A stretch of 64,000 nucleotides of DNA from Parapontixanthobacter sp963736595 (GTDB taxonomy: Bacteria > Pseudomonadota > Alphaproteobacteria > Sphingomonadales > Sphingomonadaceae), in assembly GCA_963736595.1 (NCBI GenBank), contig CAVTPG010000001.1, forward strand, positions 1 through 64,000, read 5' to 3'. The position numbers and the translations under genes were made by a program. Every line of letters begins with the position of its first letter. Position 1 is the stretch's first letter. The notes beneath the pieces are model-generated. The model saw nothing but the letters and a program-made list of their open reading frames with translations, had not been told where the DNA came from and ran no database searches. This document shows, piece after piece, positions 42,796-52,411 of the stretch.

Positions 42796-44265
42796 TTAAC
42801 CGAACAAATCCTGCTGGCTTGTTTTCGTAGCAGATTGCGCCGGTTTTTTCTTGGCGGGCTTGCGGGCAGGTCGCGCATCGGCATCGGGATGGGTCGGCAA
42901 TACACCATCCTTGAACTCGATATTCAGCACCTGCGCCTTGGCCGCAACCGCTTTTGTCGCCAGCAGGGTGCCGGCATCATCGCGCACCAGCACGAAGCCG
43001 CGCTGTAGCGGCGCTTTGGGATCGAGCGAGGCAAAAACACGCACCTGATTGCTGAGCAACTCACCCTTTCGCGCCACTCGCTGCTCGATCAGACTAGGCT
43101 GCAACCGCGCATGGGTGAGCTTGGCCTGCGCCGCGTCAAACCGCTGACGCAGCAGTGGCAGTGACAGCCGCGATGCCGTCTGCGTCACCCGTTCGCGGGC
43201 ATGGGCAGCCCGATCCTGCAACCCGCGACGCAGGCGTTCGCTCATATCGTCGAGCGATTGCATTTGCGGTTGCAGCAGCGTGTCGATCTTGGGAATACGT
43301 TCGGCGCGCGCCGCCAGTCGCTCGCGGCCCAGCGTAATCGGGCGCATGGCCAGCCGCTTTTGCCGGTGAGCCAGATCCTCGATAAAAGCGGCCAGATCCG
43401 CGCGCACCGGAACCGCCATTTCCGCCGCTGCCGTTGGCGTTGGTGCCCGGCGATCCGCCGCATAATCGGCCAGCGTCGTGTCGGTTTCATGGCCCACCGC
43501 GCTGATCGTGGGGATCGGACACTCCGCAATCGCGCGCACGACCGGCTCTTCGTTAAAGGCCCACAAATCCTCGATCGAACCGCCACCGCGCGCCACGATC
43601 AGCAGGTCCGGCCGCTGCAATGCGCCGCTCTTGGGAAGCGCGCCAAAGCCGCGGATCGCTTGCGCGATTTGCTCGGCTGCACCCTTACCCTGCACCAGCA
43701 CCGGCCACACCAGCACTTCGCTCGGAAAACGGTCGGCGAGGCGATGCAGGATATCGCGAATGACCGCGCCGGTCGGTGACGTCACGACCCCGATCCGCCT
43801 TGGAAGATAAGGCAGCTCCTGCTTACGGGAGGCGGCGAACAACCCCTCCGCTTCCAGCCGCAGCTTCGTTTTTTCCAGCAATGCCAGCAGCGCGCCTTCA
43901 CCTGCCAGCTCCATCGTGTCGATTACGATCTGATACTTTGAGCGGCCCGGATAAGTCGTCAGTTTGCCGCTGGCGATAACCTCCAAGCCATCCTCGGCCT
44001 GAAATGCCAAGCGCCCCGCATTTCCGCGCCACATGACCCCGTCGATGACCGCTTTTTCATCCTTCAGCGCGCAATACATATGGCCCGAGGCCGCGCGTTT
44101 GACGCCCGACAATTCCCCGCGCAGCCGGACATGGCCGAATTGATCCTCCACCGTGCGTTTCAGCGCGTTGGAAATCTCGGTAATGGAATAGGCTTGCGCG
44201 TTGTCGCCCGCGCTTTCGCGCGCTACCAGACCGCTGTCATTCCCGGATTGCGAAGGTGTGCCCAT
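42796..44265 (-). CDS. xseA: Exodeoxyribonuclease VII large subunit
   Basis: 489 residues. An N-terminal OB fold (AYSITEISNALKRTVEDQFG, VRLRGELSGVKRAASGHMYC) is followed by the catalytic core (RRIGVVTSPTGAVIRDILHR, RPDLLIVARGGGSIEDLWAF, ISAVGHETDTTLADYAADRR) and a long helical region for small-subunit binding. The C-terminus ends QQDLFG. It degrades single-stranded DNA in repair. The start is the ATG at 44265; the longer open frame overlaps purD. The start codon shares two bases with the divergent purD start, leaving no intergenic space. Confidence 0.93.
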   Translation of the reverse strand: MGTPSQSGNDSGLVARESAGDNAQAYSITEISNALKRTVEDQFGHVRLRGELSGVKRAASGHMYCALKDEKAVIDGVMWRGNAGRLAFQAEDGLEVIASGKLTTYPGRSKYQIVIDTMELAGEGALLALLEKTKLRLEAEGLFAASRKQELPYLPRRIGVVTSPTGAVIRDILHRLADRFPSEVLVWPVLVQGKGAAEQIAQAIRGFGALPKSGALQRPDLLIVARGGGSIEDLWAFNEEPVVRAIAECPIPTISAVGHETDTTLADYAADRRAPTPTAAAEMAVPVRADLAAFIEDLAHRQKRLAMRPITLGRERLAARAERIPKIDTLLQPQMQSLDDMSERLRRGLQDRAAHARERVTQTASRLSLPLLRQRFDAAQAKLTHARLQPSLIEQRVARKGELLSNQVRVFASLDPKAPLQRGFVLVRDDAGTLLATKAVAAKAQVLNIEFKDGVLPTHPDADARPARKPAKKKPAQSATKTSQQDLFG

Positions 44266-45565
44266 GAATATCCTGTTACTCGGCGGCGGCGGACGCGAAC
44301 ACGCGCTGTGCTGGAAGCTAATGCAATCACGATTGCTGTCCGGTGACGCAGATACGCTGTTTGTCAGCCCCGGCAACCCCGGAATGGCGGATGAGGGCGC
44401 GCAATGCATCGCGCTGGATGTGAGCAATCATGGCGCAGTGGTGCGGTTTTGCGCGGAAAACGCAGTCGAGTTCGTGGTGATCGGGCCGGAAGCGCCGCTG
44501 GTCGATGGGCTGGCCGACAGTTTGCGGGGCGCTGAAATTGCCGTTTTCGGACCTTCGGCGAAAGCCGCGCAATTGGAGGGCAGCAAGGGCTTCACCAAGG
44601 ATTTGTGCAAGCGGGCGGGCATTCCGACGGCAGGCTATGTGCGCACCGATAGCCTTGATAAAGCTTTGTCAGCACTCGATAATTTTGCCGCACCTTACGT
44701 GCTAAAAGCCGACGGACTGGCTGCTGGCAAGGGTGTTGTCATAGCGGAAACGCGCGGGGAGGCGGAAGATGCGCTGGCCGATATGTTCGACGGCAAATTT
44801 GGATCGGCGGGCGCAGAAGTCGTCATCGAAGAATTTATGACGGGTGAGGAAGCCAGCTTTTTTGCGCTAAGTGACGGAAAAACCATCGTTTCTTTGGCCA
44901 GTGCGCAAGATCACAAACGAGTTGGCGAAGGCGACACGGGACCAAATACTGGCGGAATGGGCGCTTATTCGCCCGCGCCAATCCTGACAAAAGCGTTAGA
45001 AAACAAGGTGATGGAAGAAATCATCCATCCGACTGTCGAAGCGCTAGCCAGCGACGGAATGCCTTATTCGGGCGTGCTGTTTGCCGGGCTGATGCTGACT
45101 GATGAAGGCCCGCAACTTATTGAATATAATGCGAGATTTGGCGATCCCGAATGCCAGGTCATCATGTCGCGACTGGACAGCGATCTGGGCGAATTGCTGC
45201 TGGCTTGCGCAGAAGGGCGATTGGCGGAGGCAGCGCCGCCGGAACTTAGCGAAGATACTGTAATCACAGTGGTAATGGCCGCAAATGGCTATCCTGACAC
45301 GCCTGAAAAAGGCGGCGTCATAACCGGCCTCAAGGATGTCGAGGCGGGTCATAAGGGCGTCAAAGTGTTCCACGCGGGCACAAAGCGGGCCGAAAACGGT
45401 GACCTGCTGGCAAATGGCGGGCGGGTGCTGAATGTTACCGCGCGCGGAGCCAATGTGACCGAAGCGCAAGCCGCCGTTTATGCCGCCGTCGATGCCATCC
45501 ATTTCCCAACAGGATTTTGCCGCCGCGACATTGGCCAACGTGAAGTGGATCGCGAAGCCGGATAA
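44264..45565 (+). CDS. purD: Phosphoribosylamine-glycine ligase (GARS)
   Basis: 433 residues from MNILLLGGGGREHALCWKL, the canonical GARS start, which fixes this ATG. The enzyme attaches glycine to phosphoribosylamine in purine synthesis. Motifs are the ATP-grasp sequences YVLKADGLAAGKGVVIAET, GPNTGGMGAYSPAP and IEYNARFGDPECQVIMSRL. Its start overlaps the divergent xseA start codon, so its promoter must lie inside xseA. It converges on the methyltransferase gene with two bases between stops. Confidence 0.96.
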   Translation: MNILLLGGGGREHALCWKLMQSRLLSGDADTLFVSPGNPGMADEGAQCIALDVSNHGAVVRFCAENAVEFVVIGPEAPLVDGLADSLRGAEIAVFGPSAKAAQLEGSKGFTKDLCKRAGIPTAGYVRTDSLDKALSALDNFAAPYVLKADGLAAGKGVVIAETRGEAEDALADMFDGKFGSAGAEVVIEEFMTGEEASFFALSDGKTIVSLASAQDHKRVGEGDTGPNTGGMGAYSPAPILTKALENKVMEEIIHPTVEALASDGMPYSGVLFAGLMLTDEGPQLIEYNARFGDPECQVIMSRLDSDLGELLLACAEGRLAEAAPPELSEDTVITVVMAANGYPDTPEKGGVITGLKDVEAGHKGVKVFHAGTKRAENGDLLANGGRVLNVTARGANVTEAQAAVYAAVDAIHFPTGFCRRDIGQREVDREAG

Positions 45566-45567
45566 GA

Positions 45568-46162
45568 TCAGCCGGCTAGCTTGGTCAATTTGTCGATCCG
45601 GTATTTCTCGCCCATAATTGGAGGCGCGATGTGCCAAGCGGCCATATCCAACTGCGCCATAAAATGCCCTGCGGCGGCATTGCCATCCAATGGCAAATCA
45701 TTTTCGCCCGTCCAGTTGACCAGCACGCACGTCCCGCCCGGCATCAAGTCACGCGCAGCCAAATTCGCGCATTCGGCAATTTCCTCGGCATCGAGAAAAT
45801 ACAGCACTTCGGAAAACAGGATCAAATCGTAGGCGCCCTGCGGCCAGCCAGCCGGAACTTCGCGGCGCAAGAACTCCGCTATGTCCCCATGTCGCGCCTT
45901 GGCCAAATCGAGCGCCCGCTGCGAGACATCCACTGACGTCAGCCGCTCGCAATGCGGCGACAACATCGCAGTAAATGTGCCGACCGAGCACCCGAGATCG
46001 AGCGCATGGCGAAACTTCGACTCAGCGCGCGAACACCCCAAGCACCTCCAAAGTCGCGGCAAACTTCGCCTGCTCGTAATCGCTAGTGCGCGTCTTCCAC
46101 GGATCGGGATCGCGCCGATATAAATTCTCGAATGTTTCGCGGCGATTGTCGGACGGTTTCAT
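45568..46162 (-). pseudogene. NodS-like SAM methyltransferase, frameshifted
   Basis: The N-terminal part (ATG at 46162; RRETFENLYRRDPDPWKTRT, then SDYEQAKFAATLEVLGVFAR) stops at TGA, and the frame continues as AESKFRHALDLGCSVGTFTA with later FSEVLYFLDAEEIAECANLA. Together they give a NodS-type N-methyltransferase of about 197 residues: FExLYxxDPDPW, YEQAK and the SAM-binding DLGCSVG. The break is in a GCGCGC run at 46025-46030; one extra base or a missing GC pair explains it. The start overlaps the PIG-L gene stop (ATGA), so it is the last gene of a coupled four-gene cluster. Confidence 0.8.
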
Positions 46163-46902
46163 CGCACTGCGCCACTATCGCTGCGGATGAAAATCTCCGG
46201 CGTTTCCAGCATATGCGCGGTTATCGCATCGGGCATCTGAAAGCCTTCGGGATCGTCTGCAATCAGGTCGGTCGTTTGCGAGAGATAGGCCTTGGCCGCT
46301 GCGCGTTTTCTCGTCCGCGCGGCCTCGTCCTCGAACTGGAACAACTGACTCGCAGGCGGCATCGTGCGCGATCCAAACCGCCCCCAGAATGCATAGGACC
46401 AGAGCGGAACAGACATCTCGCGCGCCAGCATCGTGGCTGCATCGCTGGTCATTTCATGGTCGCAATGCGGATCGCCGCGCCAGCTTGTCCAGATCGTGCT
46501 GGGCGCAAACTTGGCCGCAAAATCACGTGCAACCTCTGCGATTTCGCGCGGGCTTTTGTCCGCCTCCGCCCCATCGCTAAGCCCAAGCTGGCAAACGGAA
46601 GCATCGCCCGCGCCCAGCGCGCCCAACGCTTGCGCAAATTCCTGAGCGCGCAATGCGGCCAACCGTTTTTTGGGGTAAGTCGGCGAATTGCGGTGCGAGG
46701 CATCGCCGTTCGTGACCAGCACGATGCCAACCGAAATGCCGCGAGCGCAAGCCGCCGCCAGTGCCATCCCGCAACCGAATGTCTCGTCATCGGGGTGCGG
46801 CGAAAAGATCAGCAAACGCTCTCCCGCCAGCTCGTCGATCCCGATAAACGGTGCTTGCTCGGCCAAATCGAGCAACGCGCCAGCCGCTGTCGTGACCGTC
46901 AT
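46159..46902 (-). CDS. PIG-L family deacetylase
   Basis: 247 residues. The zinc motif of LmbE/PIG-L deacetylases is clear: LLIFSPHPDDETFGCGMALA and, later, WRGDPHCDHEMTSDAA. Members remove N-acetyl groups from N-acetylglucosamine-type glycoconjugates. It is coupled on both sides (four-base overlaps) to an acyl-CoA-dehydrogenase-like gene and to a NodS-like methyltransferase, after a GT2 glycosyltransferase. The combination suggests synthesis or modification of an aminosugar-containing glycolipid or small glycoside. Confidence 0.9.
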   Translation of the reverse strand: MTVTTAAGALLDLAEQAPFIGIDELAGERLLIFSPHPDDETFGCGMALAAACARGISVGIVLVTNGDASHRNSPTYPKKRLAALRAQEFAQALGALGAGDASVCQLGLSDGAEADKSPREIAEVARDFAAKFAPSTIWTSWRGDPHCDHEMTSDAATMLAREMSVPLWSYAFWGRFGSRTMPPASQLFQFEDEAARTRKRAAAKAYLSQTTDLIADDPEGFQMPDAITAHMLETPEIFIRSDSGAVR

Positions 46903-48026
46903 AAAGCCGTCGCGTCCCCTGCCACCTGAAGCAATCCGGTGGTCGCGCGGTCCAGCTTTCCATCGAGGTCAGCCTGCCGCAAGAACAGGCCAAGATCGCG
47001 GCGGATGCGTCCGGCTCGCGAAGCCTCTGCATGGGCAGCGGTCCCCAAGGCGCGGTCGGCCACGGTCATCGCCGCGACACAGGCGCGCTCCGTCGCTTCG
47101 CGTGCAAGCAAGGCATAAGCAGCGGCATTTTGTGCGTCGCCCTGCCCTGATTCGACTCGATGCGCGGCCTGCGTGATCCACAGACGCGCAGTTTCGCAGT
47201 GCAATGACAATTCAGCGAGGCGCACACGCTGATGCGGGTCGCTTGTATGTCCGCGCTTTTCGGACATGGCAAAAACCTCGTCGCGCAAGGCCTCGATCGC
47301 GCCGCAATGCACCGCGCAATAGCGCCACACGCCGCCTTCGAACCACGGTTCGGTCAAATATTCGCCGGGCTTGCCGAGAGCCTGCGCGGGAACGCCCTCG
47401 AAGTCGTAAGCGCCCGATTGTGTAGCGCGCATTCCGCTAACGTTCCACGTGGAAGCATCGCCGCGCGCCGCGTCATTGCACGGGGCAATGGTCAGTTGGA
47501 TTGCATCGCCGCCAGCTGACACAACAGCGTAGTCGATCATGCCGATACCGGATGCAAAATTTTTGCCACCTTGCAGGTTCTGGCCGTCGAAACTGACGGG
47601 TTTTGCGCCATCCGCGCCCCATACGCCCAGCCACGCGCCATCGCGGACACGCACGGCAATATCTTCCAACAATGATGCTTCAGCATAAAGGATCAGCAGT
47701 TTGACTGCATTCAAATGCCCTTCGTACAATCGTCCGACGGATAAATTTGCGCGGCCCAGCATCCTTAAGAACTCAAGCACTGCGTCAATATTTTCGACTC
47801 CATGCGCCCAGCCGCGCCCGCCCAATTCGACCGGCAACACCGCTGCGCCATAACCATCATCGCTCAGCCGATTCAGCTCTGCATTAAGGTCGGCATCATG
47901 CGTGTCGGTTCGCGGCGCTCGCTTGATCAGCCACGCTTCCAACGCGGCCAAATCACCCAACTCGCACACGCCACTTTCAGCGGCACCTGCCCTTGGTCCA
48001 TTCTCTTCCATCGGGTCGCTATACAT
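46899..48026 (-). CDS. Acyl-CoA-dehydrogenase-like protein
   Basis: About 375 residues from ATG at 48026, which overlaps the glycosyltransferase stop. The fold pattern is that of acyl-CoA dehydrogenases (GRANLSVGRLYEGHLNAVKL, DGAWLGVWGADG, QNLQGGKNFASGIGMIDYAV, HCGAIEALRDEVFAM, with helical C-terminal AAAYALLAREATERACVA). It lacks the clear ACAD C-terminal signature and the usual catalytic Glu context, so it may oxidise an unusual substrate. The role is inferred from the cluster. The ATG at 48011 is an alternative start. Confidence 0.75.
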   Translation of the reverse strand: MYSDPMEENGPRAGAAESGVCELGDLAALEAWLIKRAPRTDTHDADLNAELNRLSDDGYGAAVLPVELGGRGWAHGVENIDAVLEFLRMLGRANLSVGRLYEGHLNAVKLLILYAEASLLEDIAVRVRDGAWLGVWGADGAKPVSFDGQNLQGGKNFASGIGMIDYAVVSAGGDAIQLTIAPCNDAARGDASTWNVSGMRATQSGAYDFEGVPAQALGKPGEYLTEPWFEGGVWRYCAVHCGAIEALRDEVFAMSEKRGHTSDPHQRVRLAELSLHCETARLWITQAAHRVESGQGDAQNAAAYALLAREATERACVAAMTVADRALGTAAHAEASRAGRIRRDLGLFLRQADLDGKLDRATTGLLQVAGDATAL

Positions 48027-49131
48027 GAGACTTGGCGGCGCGAATATCCTTGAGATACTGCCGTGCGCGAGCAATTTCCGGGATCGCCTGAGCGGTACGC
48101 AGAGGCTTATAGCCCGGCATCTTTTCAGGGATAATCGTCATGCCCGGTTGCGCCTTGGCATGGTGCGCGCAAGCGATGAGGTGGGCCAGCGTCGTCAATT
48201 GCCCATCGATGAACGGATTGGGATCGGCGGCGCGTGCGCGCAGGCAATCGGCCATGCCCTGCTTGGTGCGACTGACCAGCCGGCACGAGGTCGTGACCAA
48301 CATGGTACTGTCATGCGCAATCGAGCGCCCCTGCCGCTGAAACAGGGTGTGCATCGCGCGATCTTCGCTTGTCATCAGTGTCGGCAAGCCGCCGCTTTGA
48401 CGGTAGGAATCGCTGCGGATCGCCAAATTAGCGCCGGAGCCTTTGTTCAAAAATCCATGCGTCGCAGGTCCGGTAATTTTGTGCCAGATTTCGGTCAGCA
48501 ATGCGGCCAAAATGCCCTCGACCGCGCCGCAGATCGACACGCTGTCGGGCAATGCGGCCAGCTCCGCCGGATCGACCGTGACTTTGCCGCACACCATTTC
48601 GGTTTCGCGCAATCCGGCGATGGCGCAGGCGACCCAGTCTTCGGCCACCAGCGTATCGGCATCGGTCGAAAGCAGGTACTCGACGCCCGGTAAAGTAGCG
48701 GCCAGATCGAGGCACAAACGCCGTGCAAAACCGATATGGGCGATGGCCGGGTCAAGCGCGACATCCGCTACAACCCAGTCGAGCAAGACAGCCTCGGCGC
48801 GCAACCTCTCCTCCGCCAGCGCGAAGGTCGCATCGCTTGTATTGTTAACCAAAATGACGAGGCAGGTGCGTTCTTGTGCGTGGGCTGCCGAAACGAGTGC
48901 CGCGTCAATGGTGCGGGTGATGCACGCCGCTTCATCGTGGGCGGGGATGCAGATGGCCGCAGCATTTGCCTGGGTGAGCGAAGATGCCACCTGCCGGACA
49001 ACGCCCTGCCCGTTATATGGTTCGCGCGATAACAAATTGCTCAGCGATACGCGCGCAATATCGTCCAGCTTGCCAACCAACTCTCCGGCCAGCAGGGTCC
49101 GCAGCGCAGCAGTCGTCTGTTCTCCAAGCAT
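48019..49131 (-). CDS. GT2-family glycosyltransferase
   Basis: 370 residues. The GT-A fold signature is ICIPAHDEAACITRTIDAAL with ILVNNTSDAT, then the metal-binding STDADTLVAEDWV (DxD-like) and GFLNKGSGANLAIRSDSYRQ with EDRAMH downstream. No transmembrane segments are obvious, so it is probably cytosolic or peripheral. It starts the four-gene cluster with the ACAD-like, PIG-L and methyltransferase genes, and its stop lies inside the next start region. The product is unknown. Confidence 0.85.
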   Translation of the reverse strand: MLGEQTTAALRTLLAGELVGKLDDIARVSLSNLLSREPYNGQGVVRQVASSLTQANAAAICIPAHDEAACITRTIDAALVSAAHAQERTCLVILVNNTSDATFALAEERLRAEAVLLDWVVADVALDPAIAHIGFARRLCLDLAATLPGVEYLLSTDADTLVAEDWVACAIAGLRETEMVCGKVTVDPAELAALPDSVSICGAVEGILAALLTEIWHKITGPATHGFLNKGSGANLAIRSDSYRQSGGLPTLMTSEDRAMHTLFQRQGRSIAHDSTMLVTTSCRLVSRTKQGMADCLRARAADPNPFIDGQLTTLAHLIACAHHAKAQPGMTIIPEKMPGYKPLRTAQAIPEIARARQYLKDIRAAKSHV

Positions 49132-49203
49132 AATGGATTAACGCACGAGACAATCTTCCGGCGCGCGGGAAAACATTTATTAATCTGCCGCCAGCGGCCT
49201 CAT

Positions 49204-50583
49204 TCAGAGAGCGCGCAAATCCTCGATAATATCGTTGGTCCACTCGGCCACATTGTCATCGCGCACGCCCGCATTCAGCTTTTCCCAGCGCTCCTTGCGC
49301 TCGGCCAGCGGCATATCCAGCGCCGTCCGAATGCCGTGAGCGATGTCGTCGGCGCTATGCGGATTGACCAGCACCGCCTCCTGCATCTGGCTCGCAGCCC
49401 CCGCAAAGCGCGACAGGATCAGCACACCGGGGTTCTCAGGGTCTTGCGCGGCGACATATTCCTTGGCCACCAGATTCATCCCGTCGCGCAACGGCGTGAC
49501 CAGTCCGATTTTCGACGCGCGATAAATGCCGAACAGCTCGGCCATGGAATGCCCCTGATTGACGTAGCGGATCGGGACCATATTCACGCGCGAGCGCGCG
49601 CCGTTGATTTGCCCGGTCTTCTGCTCCAGCGTGGCGCGAATATCCTTGTAAGAACCAATATCCTCGCGGCTGGGCGGAGCAATCTGGATATAGACAAGGT
49701 CGCGAACATTTTCAGGATAGCGGTCGAAAAACCGCCCAATTCCGTCGAGGCGTTCGGGCAGGCCTTTGGAATAATCCAGCCGGTCCACCCCGATCATCGA
49801 GGTCCGCCGCCGGGTGCTGGACACAACGCTTTGCTCCGCATCGCGCGCTTCCTGCGTCTCGCCCTGCGCCATGAAGTGATCGTAATCGATGCCGATGGGA
49901 TAAGCCCGCGCAATGGTTGTGCGGCCATCGATGGAGACCCGCCCGGTCGCCTCGTCCACATCCGCGCCCAATTCCTTGCGGCAGAAATGCAGGAAGCTTT
50001 CCAGCCACTCACCACATTGAAACCCGACCAGATCATATTCCAGCAGCGTGCGCACCAGCCGTTCGTAATGCGGCAGCGATACCAGCAGCCGCGTCGGTGG
50101 CCACGGAATGTGCAGGAAAAAAGCAATCTTGTTTTTAAAGCCGCGCGCCCGCAACCGCTCACCCATCGGGATGAAGTGATAATCATGGACCCAGATCAAA
50201 TCATCCGGCTGAATCAGTTCAGCGGCAGCGCTGGCAAATGTCTCATTGACCCGCTCGTAACCGCGCCCGAATTCGCGTTCATATTCGGTGAGGTCGATCC
50301 GGTAGTGAAACAGCGGCCACAGCGTCGAATTGGCGTAACCGTTGTAATATTCTTCAACATCTTGCGGGGCAAGGTCGATGGTGGCGGTGGTCACACCGTT
50401 GCTGGTCTGTATCTCCGGTTCCAGCGCGGGATCGTCGGTTTCCTTGCCCGACCAGCCGAACCATAATCCGTCATGCTTTTCCAGCGCCGCCTGCAATGCG
50501 CCCGCCAGCCCGCCTTGCGCGCCAGCCGCGCCGCGCGCCTTGGGGACCGCGACCCGATTGGATATGACGACAAGACGGCTCAC
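49204..50583 (-). CDS. otsA: Trehalose-6-phosphate synthase
   Basis: 459 residues, GT20 family. It makes trehalose 6-phosphate from UDP-glucose and glucose 6-phosphate. The sequence has RLVVISNRVAVP at the start, GLWFGWSG, LIWVHDYHFIPMGERLRARG, FFLHIPWPP, VGVDRLDYSKGLPERL-like (MIGVDRLDYSKGL) and TPLRDGMNLVAKEYVAAQ, which are the sugar-nucleotide binding blocks. It is the last gene of an otsB, GH15, otsA operon, 17 bp after the GH15 gene. Trehalose protects against osmotic and desiccation stress. Confidence 0.96.
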   Translation of the reverse strand: MSRLVVISNRVAVPKARGAAGAQGGLAGALQAALEKHDGLWFGWSGKETDDPALEPEIQTSNGVTTATIDLAPQDVEEYYNGYANSTLWPLFHYRIDLTEYEREFGRGYERVNETFASAAAELIQPDDLIWVHDYHFIPMGERLRARGFKNKIAFFLHIPWPPTRLLVSLPHYERLVRTLLEYDLVGFQCGEWLESFLHFCRKELGADVDEATGRVSIDGRTTIARAYPIGIDYDHFMAQGETQEARDAEQSVVSSTRRRTSMIGVDRLDYSKGLPERLDGIGRFFDRYPENVRDLVYIQIAPPSREDIGSYKDIRATLEQKTGQINGARSRVNMVPIRYVNQGHSMAELFGIYRASKIGLVTPLRDGMNLVAKEYVAAQDPENPGVLILSRFAGAASQMQEAVLVNPHSADDIAHGIRTALDMPLAERKERWEKLNAGVRDDNVAEWTNDIIEDLRAL

Positions 50584-50599
50584 ACCAAACCAACCGCAT

Positions 50600-52411
50600 T
50601 CATCGGATCGCGTTCCAGCTTTTGGACAGCAGCCCAGCGCAGTTGATGATGCCCACCAGCGAATAAGTCTGCGGGAAATTGCCCCACAATTCGCCGGTTT
50701 TAAAGTCGAGATCTTCCGATAGCAGCCCGGATCCGGTGCGGTGAGCCAGCATCGCCTCGAACAGCTTGCGCGCTTCCTCGTCGCGGCCGACCAGATGCAG
50801 CGCCTCGATCAACCAGAACGTGCAGATGTTAAAGGCGGTTTCCGGCGCACCGAAATCGTCTTCTGCGGCATAACGCAGCATATGTTCGCCGCGCCGCAGC
50901 TCTTCCTCGATACGCGCAAACGTGGCGAGGAATTTGGGATCGCTTGGCTCGATAAATCGCAATTCGACCAGTTGCAGCAGGCTGGCATCGAGGTAATCAC
51001 TTTCGTAGGACGCGGTGTAATGGCCGCCCCCTTGTTCCGGGCCGCCATTTTCCTTCCAAGCATCCTGCTCGATGCGCGCGCGGATCGTCGCTGCACGCTC
51101 GCGCCAGAATTCGCTGCGATCCGGCTTCTCCAGTCGGTCGGCGACTTTGGCCAGCCGGTCGCACGCGGCCCAGCTCATCACGGCGGAATAGGTGTGGACC
51201 TCCTGCCGGGTGCGAAATTCCCACAGACCCGCATCCGGCTGATCGTGCATCGCCCAGGCCATTTCCCCGACTTGCTCAAGGCTCGCAAAATCGCCTTCAT
51301 CGGCCATGCGCAGCAAGCGCTTGTCGAAAAACGCCTGCGCCGTTGGCAGAACGATCTGCCCGTAACAATCGTGCTGAATTTGCTTGTAGGCGGCATTGCC
51401 AACCCGCACCGGACCCATGCCGCGATACCCTGCCAGATTATCGGCCACACCCTCGTCCAGCTCGGCATCGCCCATCACCGAATACAGCGGCTGGATCTGT
51501 CCGCCCGCCGCCTGATCGACGATATTGCGCAGGTATGCGAGGTACTTCTCCATCACATCCAGCGCGCCGAGGCGATTTAATGCCTGCACCGTGTAATAGG
51601 AATCCCTGATCCAGCAGTAGCGATAATCCCAATTGCGCTCCGATCCCGGCGCTTCGGGAATGGAAGTGGTCAACGCAGCGACAATCGCGCCCGTCTCTTC
51701 ATATTGGCACAATTTCAGCGTGATCGCGCAGCGGATGACTTCGTCTTGCCATTCCAGCGGCGTCGCTAGCCCGCGCACCCAAACTTTCCAATATTGCCGC
51801 GTCAATTCCAGCATCCGGCGAAGTTCGGAGCGGACATTGCCGGAAAACGGTTCGTCCGGACCAAGGAAGAAATGCTGATCGGCTTCGACACGATAGCTGC
51901 GCCCGTCCAGCACATAGCCGACCGGCGCATCGGTGGAGAGGCGCATGGTCTGTCCGCCGACAAGATAGCGGATATGGTTCGTGCCATTGGTCGTTTCCGC
52001 CGGATGCGCGCCGTAATCATGCATCGGTTTCAGAATGACGCGCATTCGCGGCGCACCGGCAATCGGGCGCACGATCCGCGTGATGGCAACCGGGCGATAC
52101 ATCCGCCCCGATCGCTCGAAACGAGGGCAAAAATCGCGAAGTTCGACTGCGCTGCCATCCTCTGCGGTCAGCGTCGTGACAAGGATTGCCGTATTGCGCT
52201 CATAATGCTGCGTGGCGCTCACCTGCCCCTCCAGCACGAAGCGCCAGACGCCGGTATCCTGACTGTCGCCATTCAGCAGGGCGCAAAACACCGGATCGCC
52301 ATCGACGCGCGGGATGCAGCCCCAGACGATGCCGCCTGCCTGATCGATCAGGCTGCTGATCTGGCAATTGCCGATCGGCCAGAGTTCGAGATTTTGCTGC
52401 GGCATTGGCAT
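50600..52411 (-). CDS. Glycoside hydrolase family 15 protein
   Basis: 603 residues from MPMPQQNLELWPIGNCQISS; an ATG at 52426 gives five more residues. It has the N-terminal domain and (alpha/alpha)6 barrel of GH15: SERNWDYRYCWIRDSYYTVQ contains the general acid region, then GEMAWAMHDQPDAGLWEFRT and CTFWLIEALHLVGRDEEARK. GH15 includes glucoamylases and bacterial trehalases. The position between otsB and otsA supports a trehalose-related role, perhaps hydrolysis. Start and otsB stop overlap (TGATG). Confidence 0.9.
   Translation of the reverse strand: MPMPQQNLELWPIGNCQISSLIDQAGGIVWGCIPRVDGDPVFCALLNGDSQDTGVWRFVLEGQVSATQHYERNTAILVTTLTAEDGSAVELRDFCPRFERSGRMYRPVAITRIVRPIAGAPRMRVILKPMHDYGAHPAETTNGTNHIRYLVGGQTMRLSTDAPVGYVLDGRSYRVEADQHFFLGPDEPFSGNVRSELRRMLELTRQYWKVWVRGLATPLEWQDEVIRCAITLKLCQYEETGAIVAALTTSIPEAPGSERNWDYRYCWIRDSYYTVQALNRLGALDVMEKYLAYLRNIVDQAAGGQIQPLYSVMGDAELDEGVADNLAGYRGMGPVRVGNAAYKQIQHDCYGQIVLPTAQAFFDKRLLRMADEGDFASLEQVGEMAWAMHDQPDAGLWEFRTRQEVHTYSAVMSWAACDRLAKVADRLEKPDRSEFWRERAATIRARIEQDAWKENGGPEQGGGHYTASYESDYLDASLLQLVELRFIEPSDPKFLATFARIEEELRRGEHMLRYAAEDDFGAPETAFNICTFWLIEALHLVGRDEEARKLFEAMLAHRTGSGLLSEDLDFKTGELWGNFPQTYSLVGIINCAGLLSKSWNAIR

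Noticed and set aside
49336..50466. A 376-codon plus-strand frame opposite otsA
   Set aside because: It is antisense to a complete OtsA. High GC content at the third codon position keeps shadow frames open.
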